Shown here: one piece after another, positions 61,975 through 64,000 of the stretch
How the letters are laid out: every line of letters begins with the position of its first letter
How positions within the stretch are numbered: the first letter of the stretch is position 1
Assembly (NCBI RefSeq): GCF_000469505.1
Contig: NZ_KI272866.1
Span: 3,454-67,453 of the forward strand
DNA from: Leptotrichia sp. oral taxon 215 str. W9775
GTDB taxonomy: Bacteria; Fusobacteriota; Fusobacteriia; Fusobacteriales; Leptotrichiaceae
DNA: 64,000 bases
Direction: 5' to 3'
Notes under the pieces: model-generated
What the model saw: the letters and a program-made list of their open reading frames with translations, nothing else
Told to the model about the DNA's origin: nothing
Databases searched by the model: none
Program-made: the position numbers and the translations under genes

Positions 61975-63108
61975 ATGAAAGATTATTACAGATGGGCGAA
62001 GGAATTTTCAGATAAGCATATAGCGCCTTATGCTGATGAAATAGACAGGGAAGGAAAATTCCCAAAAGAAATTTTCAACAAAATTGCAGAGGAAGGATTC
62101 TTTAAAATTCTTGTTCCAAAAGAATTTGGTGGAGAAGGGGCAGGAATAAAAGAACATGCTCAAGTGACACAGGCATTTGCAGAAGGAACTGCAACAGCAG
62201 GACTTTGTTATACAATGAGTAATGTTGCATTGAAATTTACGTTAACTTTTGGACGTGATGAAATAAAACAGCAAGTTGTAAAGGACATAATGGAAAATAA
62301 CAAATTTATGTCGCTTGCAAGAAGTGAATTTGGTACAGGAGTACATGTTTTCAACTCTCAAATGCAAGTTGAAAATCACGAAGATTACAGCATTATGAAT
62401 GGATCGAAAAGTATGATTACTTCTGCTAACCATGCTTCATATTACTTGATTTCAGTTCCGGCTGATGAAAAAAGAGGACCTGTAAACTGGCTTGTACCTT
62501 ATGGAACTGAAGGGCTTGAATTTAGCGAAAGTGACTGGAAAGGACTGGGAATGAGAGGAAACAACTCATGTCCTATGCACATGAAAGATATGAAATTGGA
62601 TAATAAGTATGCTATTTACATAGATAGACAAAAAGCTAACCAGAAATATCCTGTAAATATAGATGTTATATACTTTATGGCAGGACTGACTGCAGTTTAC
62701 ACTGGATTAGGAAAAACTATATATGAAGCTGCAAAAGCTCATGCTTTAAACAGAAAATACCCTGGAGATAAGACATTGGCAAATATTGAAACTGTACTGC
62801 TTCATATATCACACCTGTTTAATAACGCATTTGTAGCGGAAAGTGCTCTTAATGCCGCAACAGAAGCTATGGCAAACGAAGAACCTGATGCATTTGAAAA
62901 AATAATGACTGCAAGGGTGACAGCTTCATTAAACTGTGTTGATTCAGCTAACCTTGGAATGAGAATAGGTGGTGGAGCTGCATATAACAGCAAAGGGCCT
63001 TTATCAAGACTGATGCGTGATGCACTTGCTGCACCTGTAATGTTCCCAAGTGTAGATGTACTGCGTAACTGGGTTGGAAAAATTATCACTGGTCAAAACT
63101 TGATGTAA
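61975..63108 (+). CDS. Acyl-CoA-dehydrogenase-fold flavoprotein lacking the catalytic Glu (paralogue 2)
   Basis: 377 aa behind AGGAGG. Same plan as the protein at 44398 (FPKEIFNKIAEEGFFKILVP, SEFGTGVHVF, MITSANHAS, RIGGGAAYNSKGPLSRLMRD). The region of the general base reads V-M-F-P-S-V-D-V, again without Glu. Identity to paralogue 1 is roughly half. The conserved P-S-V-D-V suggests a shared, non-beta-oxidation activity. Sits in a transcription unit of its own with palindrome copy 3 before it. Confidence 0.85.
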   Translation: MKDYYRWAKEFSDKHIAPYADEIDREGKFPKEIFNKIAEEGFFKILVPKEFGGEGAGIKEHAQVTQAFAEGTATAGLCYTMSNVALKFTLTFGRDEIKQQVVKDIMENNKFMSLARSEFGTGVHVFNSQMQVENHEDYSIMNGSKSMITSANHASYYLISVPADEKRGPVNWLVPYGTEGLEFSESDWKGLGMRGNNSCPMHMKDMKLDNKYAIYIDRQKANQKYPVNIDVIYFMAGLTAVYTGLGKTIYEAAKAHALNRKYPGDKTLANIETVLLHISHLFNNAFVAESALNAATEAMANEEPDAFEKIMTARVTASLNCVDSANLGMRIGGGAAYNSKGPLSRLMRDALAAPVMFPSVDVLRNWVGKIITGQNLM

Positions 63109-63127
63109 TATTGCAATAACATTTAAC

Positions 63128-63254
63128 CATAAAATAAAATAGGAAGGCATGAAATACTGTTTGGGTCTATGACCTTTGAGACAGTTCTGTACTGTGTTTC
63201 AAATTTTGCATATAAGATTTGGGATGCAGTACGTTCATGTCTTTTTATTTTGTT
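63128..63254. repeat. Long imperfect hairpin (unrelated in sequence to A-C)
   Basis: The left arm (TAAAATAAAATAGGAAGGCATGAA...TACTGTTTGGG, from 63128) pairs with the right arm (TTTGGGATGCAGTA..TTCATG.CTTTTTATTTTG, ending 63254); inside is a second stem TTTGAGACAGT/ACTGTGTTTCAAA. The remaining 63255-63390 shows nothing I can identify. Confidence 0.55.
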
Positions 63255-63390
63255 TCTGCAGTTATTAAAAGGTTCTATAATATATGCTGGAACATAGCAC
63301 AGTGATTATGACCTGGATGAATTATTTACATGGATAGACAGTATTGTTAAATAGTGATGTAAGAAAAGGTAAAAATCTGTCCTGATACAT

Positions 63391-63453
63391 AAAAAAGCAT
63401 AGCTGAAAAATAAATTGATGAAAATTAAAAAGTTTTAAAGCTATGCTTTTTTT
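63391..63453. terminator. Terminator before the tRNA cluster
   Basis: Perfect 14-bp arms AAAAAAGCATAGCT and AGCTATGCTTTTTT with a 34-nt loop and a T-run; works on both strands. Confidence 0.75.
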
Positions 63454-63580
63454 AGTAAATTTTTTTATAATTTGCCTAAAAAACCTTATTTTAAAAAAAA
63501 TTAATAATTCATATAAGTATCTAAAATACTGGTTTATATGACGGTTGGATAAAAAAAATAAAAAAAATTGAAAAAAATAG

Positions 63581-63609
63581 TTGAAATAATTCGGGAAATA
63601 TAGTATACT
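63581..63609 (+). promoter_or_regulatory. Promoter of the tRNA cluster
   Basis: TTGAAA (63581-63586), 17-nt spacer, TATACT (63604-63609), ending 19 bp before tRNA-Val. Confidence 0.75.
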
Positions 63610-63627
63610 AATTAAGTCATGAGAAGT

Positions 63628-63703
63628 GGTCGCATAGCTCAGTTGGGAGAGCACCTGCCTTACAAGCAGGGGGTCATTGGTTCGAGCCCAATTGTGACCA
63701 CCA
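63628..63703 (+). tRNA. tRNA-Val (TAC)
   Basis: 76 nt with encoded CCA; acceptor GGTCGCA/TGTGACC, D arm AGCTC..GAGC, anticodon loop CTTACAA with TAC, T arm TTGG-TTCGAGC-CCAA. Confidence 0.95.
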
Positions 63704-63710
63704 TTGATTT

Positions 63711-63787
63711 GGAGGTGTAGCTCAGTTGGTTAGAGTGCTTGCCTGTCACGCAAGATGTCGCGAGTTCGAGTCTCGTCACTTCCGCCA
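63711..63787 (+). tRNA. tRNA-Asp (GTC)
   Basis: 77 nt with encoded CCA; acceptor GGAGGTG/CACTTCC, anticodon loop CTGTCAC with GTC, T arm GCGAG-TTCGAGT-CTCGT. Confidence 0.95.
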
Positions 63788-63792
63788 TTAAT

Positions 63793-63868
63793 GCCCAGAT
63801 AGCTCAGTCGGTAGAGCAAGGGACTGAAAATCCCTGTGTCCGTGGTTCGATTCCGCGTCTGGGCACCA
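63793..63868 (+). tRNA. tRNA-Phe (GAA)
   Basis: 76 nt with encoded CCA; acceptor GCCCAGA/TCTGGGC, anticodon loop CTGAAAA with GAA, T arm CGTGG-TTCGATT-CCGCG. Confidence 0.95.
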
Positions 63869-63894
63869 CTCAATTATAAACTAATAAACGATAT

Positions 63895-63928
63895 TGCTTT
63901 ATACCTTGTGGTTTAGAGCATTTTTTTT
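63895..63928 (+). terminator. Terminator of the tRNA cluster
   Basis: TGCTTTA/TAGAGCA stem (one wobble) followed by TTTTTTTT. Bases 63929-64000 hold only AT-rich sequence, possibly the promoter of the next gene (TATAAG near 63979). Confidence 0.75.
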
Positions 63929-64000
63929 ATATTTTGAAAAAAGGTATTGTAATATTGTGAAAAAAATGGCAAAAATAATATAAGTATATTTTGTAGGGAG

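Noticed and set aside
1..64000. CRISPR array, insertion sequence, prophage or rRNA operon
   Set aside because: No direct-repeat array, transposase, integrase, phage structural gene or rRNA sequence was found on either strand.

Overview
The window is AT-rich, purine-loaded on coding strands, and reads as a chromosomal segment of an anaerobic, amino-acid-fermenting member of the Fusobacteriota, most likely a Leptotrichia-like Leptotrichiaceae. The reasons are the codon use, the tail of a large haemagglutinin-type polymorphic toxin, the selenium-dependent glycine reductase operon and the overall gene style. The genus is an inference, because no 16S rRNA or species marker is present.

Layout. (1) 1-3.5 kb: the 3' end of a giant adhesin/contact-dependent toxin with a barnase-type RNase tip, its barstar-like immunity gene, then broken adhesin pieces and orphan membrane ORFs. 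(2) 3.5-6.8 kb: two PepSY proteins and an OmpR-type two-component system. (3) 7-17 kb: housekeeping genes def, fmt, rex, folD, accB, a CBS-domain membrane protein, nudix, apt, relA/spoT and tgt. (4) 17.1-20.1 kb: a second response regulator-kinase-PepSY module. (5) 20.4-26 kb: a YARHG lipoprotein, a duplicated-domain membrane protein, a small copper-chaperone-like gene with a palindromic promoter, a methyltransferase, flavodoxin and DUF2023. (6) 26.5-39 kb: a glycine-riboswitch-controlled glycine reductase operon (grdX-trxB-trxA-grdE-grdA-grdB-grdC-grdD), followed by a Na+/alanine-glycine symporter, a DUF819 transporter and dipeptidase PepD. GrdA and GrdB each carry an in-frame UGA (Sec). (7) 39-43.6 kb: two GNAT acetyltransferases and, on the minus strand, pstSCAB. 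(8) 44-63 kb: a long co-oriented island. It runs acyl-CoA-dehydrogenase-like protein, cytoplasmic SBP-like protein, MetE-core-like methyltransferase, OsmC-like protein, tRNA-Sec, selD (itself a selenoprotein), yedF, DUF3343, selB, selA, a double-cubane-type reductase pair, an amino-acid ABC transporter with two binding proteins, a PLP sulfur-amino-acid enzyme, a TDT-family channel and a second acyl-CoA-dehydrogenase-like protein. (9) 63.6-63.9 kb: tRNA-Val, tRNA-Asp, tRNA-Phe.

How it fits together. Peptides and glycine are imported or hydrolysed (PepD, the symporter). Glycine is reduced to acetyl phosphate by GrdABCDE with electrons from the local thioredoxin system. The complete Sec machinery (selA, selB, selC, selD) needed for GrdA/GrdB lies about 14 kb downstream. 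Between and after these genes sits an uncharacterised set whose content (MetE-like, OsmC-like, Cys/Met PLP enzyme, TDT channel, two acyl-CoA-dehydrogenase homologues lacking the catalytic Glu) suggests handling of organic sulfur or selenium compounds. That function is inference.

The most notable unexplained signals are: a UGA-interrupted small ORF with a SECIS-like hairpin upstream of that set (44008-44175); a palindrome TTAAATAATA-N10-TATTATTTAA repeated in front of trxA, the TDT gene and the second dehydrogenase-like gene; and a family of 160-220 bp imperfect hairpin repeats (4.4, 15.7 and 53.9 kb).
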